From Actinomycetota bacterium (GTDB lineage Bacteria > Actinomycetota > Thermoleophilia > Gaiellales > Gaiellaceae): a DNA stretch of 32,947 bases. The notes beneath the pieces were generated by a model that worked only from the letters and a program-made list of their open reading frames with translations, made no database searches and had not been told where the DNA came from. The stretch is taken from NCBI GenBank assembly GCA_005888365.1, contig VAWZ01000001.1:19483-52429 (forward strand). The letters run 5' to 3'. The position numbers and the translations under genes are program-made. Positions 16,111 to 23,280 of the stretch are shown here, in pieces (positions within the stretch are counted from its first letter, which is position 1; the number at the start of each line of letters is the position of its first letter).

Positions 16111-16554
16111 TCATTCCCCGCGCCGCAGGCGCTCCAGCCGGGCTCGCGTCTCGTCGTCGAGTCGATCGCCGACGCGGCTTCCGGCGCCCTTCTGCTCGTG
16201 GTCTCGGTGCAGCGCGGGCTCGAGCTCGGCGAGGAAGAGACGCGAGGAGAGCGTCCTCACCTCCTGACCGGAAACACGGCGGATCACCGCGTCCGAGGAG
16301 ACGAGGCACACCGACTCCTCGGCCCGGTGTGCGGCCGCCAGCCGTTCGAGCAGATCGTCCGCGTGCGGTGCAAAGCGGACCGAGAGCGGCCCGATCTCGC
16401 GCTCCTCCCCGCTGCCGTCGAACACGACGACTCCCCGGGCGCCGCGTCCCGCGACGAAGCTCGCGAGCGTGTCGACGAGCTCGTCCTGTGCCGCGAACGG
16501 ACCGGCGTGCAGCAGGTTGTGCCCGTCGAAGAGGTACAGGGTCGGGTCAGGCAT
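16111..16554 (-). CDS. rae1: NYN-domain endoribonuclease, YacP/Rae1 family
   Basis: The 147-residue protein is a PIN-like NYN ribonuclease. The opening strand LYLFDGHNLLHAGPF carries the first metal-binding Asp. RGVVVFDGSG, FAPHADDLLERLAA and VCLVSSDAVIRRVSGQEVRTLSS give the further acidic and Asp-containing motifs of the family. In Bacillus Rae1 cuts mRNA in the ribosomal A site; that role here is by homology. The ATG at 16554 lies inside the end of rlmB (8-bp overlap), so the two are translated together, the same order as in Bacillus. Confidence 0.82.
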   Translation of the reverse strand: MPDPTLYLFDGHNLLHAGPFAAQDELVDTLASFVAGRGARGVVVFDGSGEEREIGPLSVRFAPHADDLLERLAAAHRAEESVCLVSSDAVIRRVSGQEVRTLSSRLFLAELEPALHRDHEQKGAGSRVGDRLDDETRARLERLRRGE

Positions 16555-17278
16555 CAGCTGCGGTCGCGTCTCGGACCGCGAGACGCTGACGCCGGGCCTC
16601 GTACAGGAGGACGGCCGCGGCGACGCTCACGTTCAGGGAGGCGACGTCACCCTCCAGCGGGATCGAGATCGACGCGTCGCACGTCCTGCGGACGAGGGGT
16701 CGTACGCCGCGCCCTTCAGCGCCCAGCACGAGCGCGACTCCGCTCGAGAGGTCGGTCTTCCACAGCAAGCTCTCGCCGTCGGCCGCGGCCGCGTAGGCCC
16801 AGAGTGCCGGCCCCTTGATTTCCCCCAGGTACCGGGCCAGGTTCGCAACCACCGCAACGGGCAAGTGCTCGACAGCACCCGCCGAGGCCTTGCAAACGGC
16901 GGGCGTCACGCGCACCGATCCGTGTGCGGGCACGACGACTCCGGTCGCGCCCGCTCCCTCTGCGCTGCGAATGACTGCGCCGAGGTTGCGCGGATCTGTC
17001 ACCTGGTCGAGGCAGACGAGGAGCGGGACGTCTCGCCCGGCGAGCTCGCGAGCGTCCGCGTAGCGAAAGGGCTCGCACCACGCGACGAGCCCCTGATGGT
17101 CGCGGGTTTCCGCGGCCTCGCTCAGCAGTCGCTCCCGCTTGATTTGCGGCCGCGGCCCCTCTTCGAGCCACGGGCTATGCGAGGCCGCTCGCTCCGTTGC
17201 CCAGACCTCGAGGACCTCACGCGGCCCGCGGTAGAGCTCGCGGACGGCGTTCCGCCCGTAGACGAGCTCGCGAGTCAT
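16547..17278 (-). CDS. rlmB: 23S rRNA/tRNA 2'-O-methyltransferase, RlmB/SpoU family
   Basis: The 243-residue protein has an N-terminal substrate-binding domain (LVYGRNAVRELYRGPREVLEVWATE) and a C-terminal SPOUT fold with the three SpoU motifs: NLGAVIRSAEGAGATGVV, ALVLGAEGRGVRPL and ISIPLEGDVASLNVSVAAAVLLYEA, which form the knotted SAM site. Expected function is 2'-O-methylation of a G in 23S rRNA; a tRNA target cannot be excluded. ATG at 17278 overlaps the cysS stop (ATGA). The longer same-frame opening towards 18283 is antisense noise over cysS. Confidence 0.88.
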   Translation of the reverse strand: MTRELVYGRNAVRELYRGPREVLEVWATERAASHSPWLEEGPRPQIKRERLLSEAAETRDHQGLVAWCEPFRYADARELAGRDVPLLVCLDQVTDPRNLGAVIRSAEGAGATGVVVPAHGSVRVTPAVCKASAGAVEHLPVAVVANLARYLGEIKGPALWAYAAAADGESLLWKTDLSSGVALVLGAEGRGVRPLVRRTCDASISIPLEGDVASLNVSVAAAVLLYEARRQRLAVRDATAADA

Positions 17279-18549
17279 TCGCCGATGCGGACGAGCCTGA
17301 AGCCGTCGCGCTCGTCGCGCGCCTCCCAGCCCGCGCGTTCGAGCTCCTCGCGAAGCCGGTCCGCTTCCGCGAACTCGCGGGTGGCGCGCGCCGCCTGACG
17401 CCGCTCGGCGAGCTCGAGGATGTCCGCAGGCGGTTTCTCCGCGGCCGCGAGCGACTCGAGCCCGAAGATCGCGAGCGCGCGCCGCAGCACGTCGTGGTCT
17501 CGACATTCGTGCATGACCGCGAGCGCGGCGGGCGTGTTGAAGTCGTCGTCGAGCGCGGCGGAGAACCGTGACCAGGTCTCTTCGGGGCCGGGGACGTGTG
17601 GGTTGCGGAAGACCTCGCGGAAGCCGTCGGCTCTGGCTCTCGCCGCCGACATCGCCTCGTCCGAGAAGTCGAGCGGGCCGTGCCAGTGGCCCGTGAGGAA
17701 GAAGACGAGTGTCGCCTCCCGCCCCCACGTGTCGAGCACGTTGCGGAGGGAGACGTCGTTTCCGAGCGACTTGTGCATCTCGGCGCCGCCGAGCTCGAGC
17801 ATGCCGTTGTGCATCCAGATCCGGGCAAACGGGCGTCCGACAGCGCGGGACTGTGCAATCTCGTTCTCGTGGTGCGGGAACACGAGATCGAGCCCACCAC
17901 CGTGGATCAAGAACTCGGGCCCGAGTGTCTTCTCGGCCATGGCCGAGCACTCGATGTGCCACCCAGGGCGCCCGCGACCCCATGGTGAGTCCCACCACGT
18001 GTCCTCGTCCGGCTTGTTCGCCTTCCAGAGGGCGAAGTCGCGCGGGTCTTCTTTCAGCAGGTTCGGCTCCTGCTCCTCCACCTGGTCCGGCCGCTGACCA
18101 GACAGGCATCCGTACTCCGGAAAGCTGGAGACGCGGAAGTAGACGTCTCCCTCGACGGCGTAGGCGTTGCCCAGGTCGACGAGCTCCTCGATCAGCGCGA
18201 CGATCTCGGGGATCGTCTCGGTGGCGAGCGGCATCTCGTCCGGCATGCCGAGGCCGAGATCGCCGGTGTCGTGCAGGTACCAAGCGGTTGCCTCGCGTGC
18301 GAGCTCGTGACTACGGCCGGGAGCCGCCTCGTAGATCTTGTCGTTCACGTCCGTGACGTTGTGGACGAAGGTCACGTCGTATCCACGCCCACGCAGCCAG
18401 TTGCGGAGCCAGGAGAAGACGACGAATGGCCTCGCGTTCCCGATGTGCGCGCGCTGGTAAACGGTCGGGCCGCAGACGTACATCCCGACCGGCCCAGGCG
18501 CCGGCGGGAGCTCGACGAGCGAGCGCGTGAGGCTGTCGTAGACGCGCAC
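17275..18549 (-). CDS. cysS: Cysteinyl-tRNA synthetase
   Basis: The 424-residue class I synthetase charges tRNA-Cys. The N-terminal CGPTVYQRAHIGNARPF holds the zinc-binding C26 and the HIGH motif as HIGN (35-38). GRPGWHIECSAMAEKTLG and VFPHHENEIAQS supply the other zinc ligands. MHKSLGNDVSLRN is the KMSKS loop. The C-terminal anticodon-binding part is a little shorter than in the usual 460-residue enzymes. Start is GTG at 18549; the minus-strand hexamer TACGAT ends seven bases upstream, suggesting a leaderless transcript. A GGTGTC-A-GACACC palindrome lies just beyond it. No T-box leader is present. rlmB follows with a 4-bp overlap. Confidence 0.95.
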   Translation of the reverse strand: MRVYDSLTRSLVELPPAPGPVGMYVCGPTVYQRAHIGNARPFVVFSWLRNWLRGRGYDVTFVHNVTDVNDKIYEAAPGRSHELAREATAWYLHDTGDLGLGMPDEMPLATETIPEIVALIEELVDLGNAYAVEGDVYFRVSSFPEYGCLSGQRPDQVEEQEPNLLKEDPRDFALWKANKPDEDTWWDSPWGRGRPGWHIECSAMAEKTLGPEFLIHGGGLDLVFPHHENEIAQSRAVGRPFARIWMHNGMLELGGAEMHKSLGNDVSLRNVLDTWGREATLVFFLTGHWHGPLDFSDEAMSAARARADGFREVFRNPHVPGPEETWSRFSAALDDDFNTPAALAVMHECRDHDVLRRALAIFGLESLAAAEKPPADILELAERRQAARATREFAEADRLREELERAGWEARDERDGFRLVRIGE

Positions 18550-18556
18550 GGCGGCG

Positions 18557-18562
18557 ATCGTA
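18557..18562 (-). promoter_or_regulatory. -10-like element of cysS
   Basis: TACGAT on the minus strand ends seven bases before the cysS GTG. The palindrome at 18570-18582 starts seven bases upstream of it, so a protein bound there would cover the -10/-35 spacer. Confidence 0.35.
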
Positions 18563-18569
18563 TCCGGGT

Positions 18570-18713
18570 GGTGTCAGACACCGTTTTCCGTCAAGAGATA
18601 AGTGCGCCAATCAAGCGCCGATCGATCCACACGCGAAACCCAGTCGCGAACAAGAGCTGAACGTCGTCAGCTGGGCGAACTGGACAATCAGCCGAACTCG
18701 GTGTCTGACACCG
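18570..18713. repeat. Palindrome pair between gltX and cysS
   Basis: GGTGTCAGACACC (18570-18582) and CGGTGTCTGACACCG (18699-18713) are the same two palindromes found upstream of msrA. The second lies inside the 3' end of gltX and encodes the residues VSDT near the C-terminus. The 116 bases between them hold the gltX stop and no gene I can support. Confidence 0.75.
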
Positions 18714-19773
18714 CCTTCAACGCGTGTGCGGCCCGGGAGAGCGTCTCCCCTCGCGAGAGCGCCACCAGGATCGCCCACAGCTCGGGCCCCTTCGAGGCAC
18801 CCGTCAGCGCGATTCGGACGCCGCGCAGGTCACCCCGGACGGCCTTCAGCTCGCGCAGGAGCGCCCGCGCTTCATCTGCGCTCAGCCGCTCCGGCCCACC
18901 CGTGCGGAGCTCCACGAAGCGCTCGAGCGTCGGCGCAGAGCCTGCCGGAGGCTCGGTCGCCCCCGGCTCGAGGACGAGGCTCGCGTACTCGCGCGCCTCG
19001 GCGAGCGTCCGCGCGCCGCGCAGCGCGGGCACCACCTCGACTGGCGCAGCGACGGCGGCCGCGAGCTCGTCGTCCGACATCGCGGCGATGGCATCGACTG
19101 CGAGGCGCCCCAGACGGGCGAGATCCAGCGTCACGTCGTGCTCCGGCAGGTCGAGCTCGTCGAGATAGGCGCGCACCGCAGCGGCCGGGAAGCCCTCCTC
19201 GCGTAGATCGCCGATCGACGCGTGCCCTTGTCGCTTCGAGAGCTTCTTCCCGTCGGAGCCGAGTACGAGTCCGTGGTGAACGACCTCCGGCAGCTCACCC
19301 CCGAGCGCCCGCGCGATCTGCTGCTGGACGGTGAGGTTCGGCCGGTGGTCCGAGCCGCGGACGATGTGCGTGATCCCGAGCTCGACGTCGTCGACGACGG
19401 ATGCGAGTTGGTACGTGGCGGACCCGTCGGGGCGAAGCAGCGTCGTCCCGCCGACAGCGAGCCGGACCGAGCCGTCCGCGTCGCGCTCGGCGGCGCCCGA
19501 CGCAAGTGCATGCTCCACCGCCTCGACGTAGAGGTCATGACGCTCGCTCTGCCGGATCGGCCCCTCCTCGTACCGTACCCCGAGCCACTCGAGGTCGCGA
19601 AGAATCTCCTCCTCCCCGCCCGCGACCGTACGGGAGGGATCGGTGTCGTCGATCCGGAGGACGAGAACGCCGTCACGCTCGTCGGCGAACCGGCGGTTGG
19701 CGACAGCGGTCAGCGCATTCCCGAGATGCAGCGATCCCGTCGGGCTCGGCGCGAAGCGGACGCGCACAGTCAT
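18688..19773 (-). CDS. gltX: Glutamyl-tRNA synthetase, compact form
   Basis: The 361-residue class I synthetase has FAPSPTGSLHLGNALTA with the HIGH motif as HLGN (16-19), LRIDDTDPSRT, VDDVELGITHIVRGSDHRPN and the KMSKS loop GSDGKKLSKRQGHASI. The C-terminal part is about 120 residues shorter than in ordinary 480-residue bacterial GluRS, so the anticodon-binding helical domains are reduced. It lacks the zinc motif expected of the tRNA-modifying GluQ-RS. The last residues (AVSDTEFG) are encoded by the repeated palindrome. ATG at 19773 shares its A with the stop of the GST gene. Whether it charges tRNA-Glu, tRNA-Gln or both is open. Confidence 0.88.
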   Translation of the reverse strand: MTVRVRFAPSPTGSLHLGNALTAVANRRFADERDGVLVLRIDDTDPSRTVAGGEEEILRDLEWLGVRYEEGPIRQSERHDLYVEAVEHALASGAAERDADGSVRLAVGGTTLLRPDGSATYQLASVVDDVELGITHIVRGSDHRPNLTVQQQIARALGGELPEVVHHGLVLGSDGKKLSKRQGHASIGDLREEGFPAAAVRAYLDELDLPEHDVTLDLARLGRLAVDAIAAMSDDELAAAVAAPVEVVPALRGARTLAEAREYASLVLEPGATEPPAGSAPTLERFVELRTGGPERLSADEARALLRELKAVRGDLRGVRIALTGASKGPELWAILVALSRGETLSRAAHALKAVSDTEFG

Positions 19774-20372
19774 CACGCGTCGATCGGCACGTGCCCGGGC
19801 TGCGCGGCCACACGTTCGAGCCACGCGCGGATCGCCGGGTACGCCTCGAGCTCGAAGCCGCCTTCGTGCGCGACGTGCGTGTACGCGTAGAGCGAGACGT
19901 CCGCGATCGAGTACCCGCCGCCGACGAGAAACTCGCGCGTGGCGAGATGCTTCTCCACTGCGTCCAGGGCCGCATAGCCGGCTTTCATCCTCGCCGGCAC
20001 CTGGTCTTCGAAGCGTTCGGGCGTTCCCGAGTACGCGAGCCAGAAGCGCACGACCGCGATGTGCGGCTCGTGGCTGTACTGCTCGAAGAACATCCACTGC
20101 AGCACCTGCGCACGCTCGTACAGGTCTTCGGGTACATACCGCGTCCCGTCGCCGAAGTACCAGAGGATCGCGTTCGACTCCGCGAGCGGTCGACCGTCGT
20201 CGAGCACGAGCGTCGGCACCCGAAGCGCCGGGTTGAGCCCCCCGAGCACCTCCTCGCGGTTCGAGCGGTCGACGACGCTGACGTCCACCTTCTCGTACTC
20301 GAGCTCGAGCTGCGCGAGAAGGAGGCGCACCTTGTAGCAGTTGCCCGAAACGGCCGAGTTGTAGAGAAGCAC
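19773..20372 (-). CDS. Glutathione S-transferase-fold protein
   Basis: The 199-residue protein has a thioredoxin-fold N-domain (VLLYNSAVSGNCYKVRLLLAQLELEYEKVDV ... NPALRVPTLVLDDGRPLAESNAILWYF, with the cis-Pro in RVPTL and the E-S-N-A-I motif) and an all-helical C-domain (EFLVGGGYSIADVSLYAYTHVAHEGGF, with the N-capping motif around S-I-A-D). Actinobacteria rarely make glutathione, so another thiol or a non-enzymatic role is possible. Start GTG at 20372, five bases after the flavodoxin gene; gltX follows by a one-base overlap. Confidence 0.85.
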   Translation of the reverse strand: MLLYNSAVSGNCYKVRLLLAQLELEYEKVDVSVVDRSNREEVLGGLNPALRVPTLVLDDGRPLAESNAILWYFGDGTRYVPEDLYERAQVLQWMFFEQYSHEPHIAVVRFWLAYSGTPERFEDQVPARMKAGYAALDAVEKHLATREFLVGGGYSIADVSLYAYTHVAHEGGFELEAYPAIRAWLERVAAQPGHVPIDA

Positions 20373-20377
20373 GGCCG

Positions 20378-21124
20378 CTAACGGTAGTCGGGGTTCGCGA
20401 AGTCGAATTTGCAGCCCGCGTCCCAGAGCGAGCGCTGGTTCCCATGTGCGGGGACACCTCCCGCGTCCTTCAGCAGCCGCGCGAGGTGGAGCAGGTTCCA
20501 CGTCATGAATGTCGTGTTCCGGTTCGTGAAGTCGTTCTGCGGCCCGCCCGAACCCTCGTCGAGATACGACGGCCCCGGCCCCGCCTCACCGATCCAGCCG
20601 GCGTCCGCCTGCGGCGGGATCGTGTACCCGAGGTGCTGGAACGAATAGAGGATGTTCATCGAGCAGTGCTTGATCCCGTCCTCGTTCCCGGTGATCAGAC
20701 AGCCGCCGACCTTCCCGTAGTACGCGTACTGGCCGTGCTCGTTCAGGAGGTGCGAGCACGCGTAGAGACGCTCGACGACCCGCGTGCACACGGACGACTT
20801 CTCACCGAGCCAGATCGGCGAGCCGAGGACCAGGATCTCCGCAGCCTGGACCAGCTCGTACAGCTTGGGCCACTCGTCACGCTCGGCGCCGTGCTCACGC
20901 ATGTCCGGCCACACTCCCGGCGCGAGCTCGTGGTCGACCGCCCGCACGTAGTCGACGGCTACGCCGTTCGACTCCATGATCGCCATCGAGAGCCGCATGA
21001 GCCCTTCCGTGTGCGACTGCTCCGGCGATGGCTTCAGCGTGCAGTTGACGTACAGCGCTCGTAAGTCGGAGAGGTCCCACCTGCTCGCTTCGGAAAGCTC
21101 CTGCTGCTGATCGGTGAGACTCAC
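20378..21124 (-). CDS. Flavodoxin-fold NAD(P)H:FMN oxidoreductase-like protein
   Basis: The 248-residue protein resembles the flavodoxin-like NAD(P)H-dependent reductase family: first strand and FMN-phosphate loop LRALYVNCTLKPSPEQSHTEGLM, then AAEILVLGSPIWLGEKSSVCTRVVERL and GKVGGCLITGNEDGIKHCSMNILYSFQHLGYTIPP. The C-terminal part (TFMTWNLLHLARLLKDAGGVP) is usual for the longer members. Start GTG at 21124 is supported by GAGGAGG six bases upstream. The substrate is unknown. Divergent from the hydrolase gene; the GST gene follows five bases downstream. Confidence 0.8.
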   Translation of the reverse strand: MSLTDQQQELSEASRWDLSDLRALYVNCTLKPSPEQSHTEGLMRLSMAIMESNGVAVDYVRAVDHELAPGVWPDMREHGAERDEWPKLYELVQAAEILVLGSPIWLGEKSSVCTRVVERLYACSHLLNEHGQYAYYGKVGGCLITGNEDGIKHCSMNILYSFQHLGYTIPPQADAGWIGEAGPGPSYLDEGSGGPQNDFTNRNTTFMTWNLLHLARLLKDAGGVPAHGNQRSLWDAGCKFDFANPDYR

Positions 21125-21181
21125 GGCGAACCTCCTCTGAACGGTTTGCGCGAGAGCCAACGTATAACGTCGGCTTCCACG

Positions 21182-21901
21182 ATGGCGCGATGGCGTATGC
21201 GGCGAACGCTGGTGGCAGGTCTCGTGCTTCTCGTCGCATTGCTCGGAGGTACCGCATCGAGCGCGCAGCCGGGCAGAGACGGGAGTGGAGCCTGCAGTCC
21301 GGGCGTGCACGTGCTGCAGGTGGGAAGCGGACGCCGTGCGCTCATGCGCATCTCGCCCGGCGCCGAGGGCGGAAAGATGGCCCTCGTTCTCGTCCTGCAC
21401 GCGGCGGGTGGCTCACCGGAAGACGGACTGCGTGCGCTTCGCGGCGGCTGGAACGCGCCAGGACTCGTACTCGTCGCACCGGCCGCGCGCGGCTCTGCCT
21501 GGAGCTTCGGCCTCGGACGAGGAGACGATCTTCCGACCGTCGACCATGCGCTCACACAGGCGTTCTCACACTGCTCGATCGACCGCTCGCGCGTCGGCAT
21601 CGGCGGCTTCTCCGACGGCGCGACGAACGCGCTCTCGCTCGGGGTGCGGAATGGCCGCCTCTTCCGCGCGATCATCGCCCTCTCCCCGGGTGGGATCGAA
21701 GCAGGAACGCGCCTCGGGAAGCCCCGGATCTTCGTCGCGCACGGGACGCGGGACGGCGTGCATCCTTTCGCCGGCACGCGCGACGCGCTCGTGCCGAAAC
21801 TGCGGAGGGAAGGCTACGCCGTGACCTTTCGAGCGTTCGTCGGCGGCCACGTGGTGCCCGCGCCGGTCTCGCGCGCGGCGGTGAGCTGGTTCCTGGGCTG
21901 A
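21182..21901 (+). CDS. Secreted alpha/beta hydrolase (phospholipase/carboxylesterase type)
   Basis: The 239-residue protein starts with a Sec signal peptide (MARWRMRRTLVAGLVLLVALLGGTASSAQ). The hydrolase core has LVLVLHAAGGSPEDG (oxyanion region), the nucleophile S144 in GIGGFSDGATNA, D191 in VAHGTRDGVHPF and H223 in GGHVVPAP, a complete triad. The layout fits small esterases of the carboxylesterase/PHB-depolymerase-like group; the substrate is unknown. A TATAAC element at 21163-21168 is 13 bases before the ATG. An upstream in-frame ATG at 21146 is less likely because it spoils the signal peptide. Confidence 0.8.
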   Translation: MARWRMRRTLVAGLVLLVALLGGTASSAQPGRDGSGACSPGVHVLQVGSGRRALMRISPGAEGGKMALVLVLHAAGGSPEDGLRALRGGWNAPGLVLVAPAARGSAWSFGLGRGDDLPTVDHALTQAFSHCSIDRSRVGIGGFSDGATNALSLGVRNGRLFRAIIALSPGGIEAGTRLGKPRIFVAHGTRDGVHPFAGTRDALVPKLRREGYAVTFRAFVGGHVVPAPVSRAAVSWFLG

Positions 21902-21924
21902 CGGCCACGGAGCCACCTTCCGAC

Positions 21925-22641
21925 ATGGAGTCGCTTCTCAGCTCGTGGTACGCGACCGAAGGACGCGATCTTCCGTGGCGTCGCACGAACGACCCGTACG
22001 CGATCCTCGTGTCCGAGCTGATGCTGCAGCAGACGCAGGTCGAGCGCGTCGTCCCCCGCTACATCGCGTGGCTCGAGCGGTGGCCGACCGCAGAGGCGCT
22101 CGCCGCCGCTCCCCCGGGCGATGCGATTCGCGAGTGGCAGGGGCTCGGGTACAACCGCCGCGCCCTGAACCTCCACCGCGCGGCACGCGAGGTAGCCGAT
22201 GCCGGATGGCCGGAGGACCTGACCGAGCTCCCCGGAGTCGGCCCTTACACCGCGGCCGCGATTCGGTGCTTCGCGTACGGCGAGAACGTGCTCCCGGTCG
22301 ACGTCAACGTCGCACGCGTGCTCCGCCGAACCGGACACTCATTCTCGGCGACGTCGGCCCAGGCCTTGATGGATCTGGGAGCCACGTTCTGCGTCGCGCG
22401 AACGCCTCGTTGCGAGCGTTGTCCGCTGGCCAGCCTGTGTCCTTCGCGTGGCGTGCGAGAGCATCCAGTGCGGAAGCAGGGACCGTTCGAGGGCTCGTTT
22501 CGGCAACGCCGCGCAGAGACGCTTCGACTCGTCTCAGGGTCGTCGCACGCTCTCGCCGCCCTCGACGAAGAGGCCGTTCGCTCGCTCGAGCGAGACGGGC
22601 TCGTCGCCGTACGCGCCGGCGTCGTCGCCCTGCCGGACTAG
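21925..22641 (+). CDS. mutY: A/G-specific adenine DNA glycosylase, short form
   Basis: MutY removes adenine paired with 8-oxoguanine. The 238-residue protein has the catalytic Glu in SELMLQQTQVERV (E31), a helix-hairpin-helix ELPGVGPYTAAAI, the catalytic D126 in LPVDVNVARVL, and an iron-sulfur cluster loop C156-x6-C163-x2-C166-x5-C172. It lacks the C-terminal NUDIX-like domain that recognises 8-oxoG in E. coli MutY (350 residues); only about 65 residues follow the cluster. Short forms occur in actinobacteria. ATG at 21925, 23 bases after the hydrolase stop, so probably co-transcribed. Two hairpins follow the stop. Confidence 0.9.
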   Translation: MESLLSSWYATEGRDLPWRRTNDPYAILVSELMLQQTQVERVVPRYIAWLERWPTAEALAAAPPGDAIREWQGLGYNRRALNLHRAAREVADAGWPEDLTELPGVGPYTAAAIRCFAYGENVLPVDVNVARVLRRTGHSFSATSAQALMDLGATFCVARTPRCERCPLASLCPSRGVREHPVRKQGPFEGSFRQRRAETLRLVSGSSHALAALDEEAVRSLERDGLVAVRAGVVALPD

Positions 22642-22643
22642 TA

Positions 22644-22683
22644 CGCCCGATCGGAATCCGCTAGCGCAGATTCCGATCGGGCG
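22644..22683. terminator. Strong terminator hairpin after mutY
   Basis: CGCCCGATCGGAATC and GATTCCGATCGGGCG form a perfect 15-bp stem around a 10-base loop that itself contains the palindrome CGCTAGCG. On the plus strand AAAATCC follows. It starts three bases after the mutY stop. Confidence 0.8.
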
Positions 22684-22695
22684 AAAATCCATGAG

Positions 22696-22717
22696 CCGCG
22701 GCCGCGAGCGGCCGCGG
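22696..22717. terminator. Second GC-only hairpin between convergent genes
   Basis: CCGCGGCCGC and GCGGCCGCGG are perfect complements around GA (a 9-bp stem with a four-base loop). It lies 30 bases before the stop of the convergent secreted-protein gene, for which it can serve as terminator. Confidence 0.65.
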
Positions 22718-22747
22718 TGTCTCTGGTTTCGCTCAACCCCTCCGGGA

Positions 22748-23161
22748 CTACAGAATCGGACAGTTGACGACGACGGGAGCGGCTTTCACCGTGACCTGGC
22801 CCGCCCTCTGCGCCGAGCGGACGGCGGCCGCGGAGCGAAGGACACGAGCGTTGGCGCCGGATTTCCACGTCACCATGTGCACGGCCCAGAGCGGCGTGTA
22901 GCCCGCTCGGCCTGGCACGGTGTCGACGATGTTTCGCTGGCCCTCGGAGCCGTTCGCCACGACCCAGATAGGCGCGACCTTGTTGCCCGAGGCGAGCTTC
23001 ACCGGGCCGAAGTCGAGATACGAGATCAGCTCCCCTCGGTAGAAGCCGAGGGTCACATGCTGCGAGTACGTCTGCACCGGCCCGTCGGCAGCCGCGGCCG
23101 GGAGCGCAGACGCGCTCGCCGCGCAGGCGGCCAGCGCGAGCACCACGAGGATCTTCCTCAT
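22748..23161 (-). CDS. Small secreted protein of unknown function
   Basis: The 137-residue protein has a clear Sec signal (MRKILVVLALAACAASASALPAAA) and a mature part of about 110 residues: VQTYSQHVTLGFYRGELISYLDFGPVKL, IWVVANGSEGQRNIVDTVPG, YTPLWAVHMVTW and a C-terminal VNCPIL with a single Cys. It reminds me of secreted domains of unknown function in actinobacteria (possibly DUF7482), but I cannot place it firmly. Start ATG at 23161 has the strong ribosome site GGAAGGAGAG. It is divergent from the two-component operon across a nested dyad, so it may be a target or an accessory factor of that system. Confidence 0.75.
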   Translation of the reverse strand: MRKILVVLALAACAASASALPAAAADGPVQTYSQHVTLGFYRGELISYLDFGPVKLASGNKVAPIWVVANGSEGQRNIVDTVPGRAGYTPLWAVHMVTWKSGANARVLRSAAAVRSAQRAGQVTVKAAPVVVNCPIL

Positions 23162-23203
23162 CGGTCTCTCCTTCCGTCGATCTTCCGACCGTAGGGTGCA
23201 GCT

Positions 23204-23257
23204 CTTACGCAAGGGTGACAGCGACCTGAACGGTCGCTGAATTCACTTCTGCGTAAG
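23204..23257. promoter_or_regulatory. Nested dyad in the divergent promoter region
   Basis: An outer inverted repeat, CTTACGCA (23204-23211) and TGCGTAAG (23250-23257), encloses an inner one, CAGCGACC (23219-23226) and GGTCGCTG (23232-23239), almost on the same centre. CTGAA also occurs twice with an 11-base period (from 23226), the spacing of OmpR-type direct repeats. It is the likely operator of the response regulator. CACAAT at 23269-23274 lies six bases before the regulator GTG. Confidence 0.55.
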
Positions 23258-23280
23258 CCGCCTGCGAGCACAATGGGCAC

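Noticed and set aside
16547-18283. Apparent 578-residue RlmB with long N-terminal extension
   Set aside because: The extension lies over cysS in another frame and is low-complexity; ATG 17278 overlaps the cysS stop as expected.
18550-18687. T-box leader upstream of cysS
   Set aside because: The cysS promoter-like element lies seven bases from the start, and no T-box or specifier hairpin is visible in the gap.
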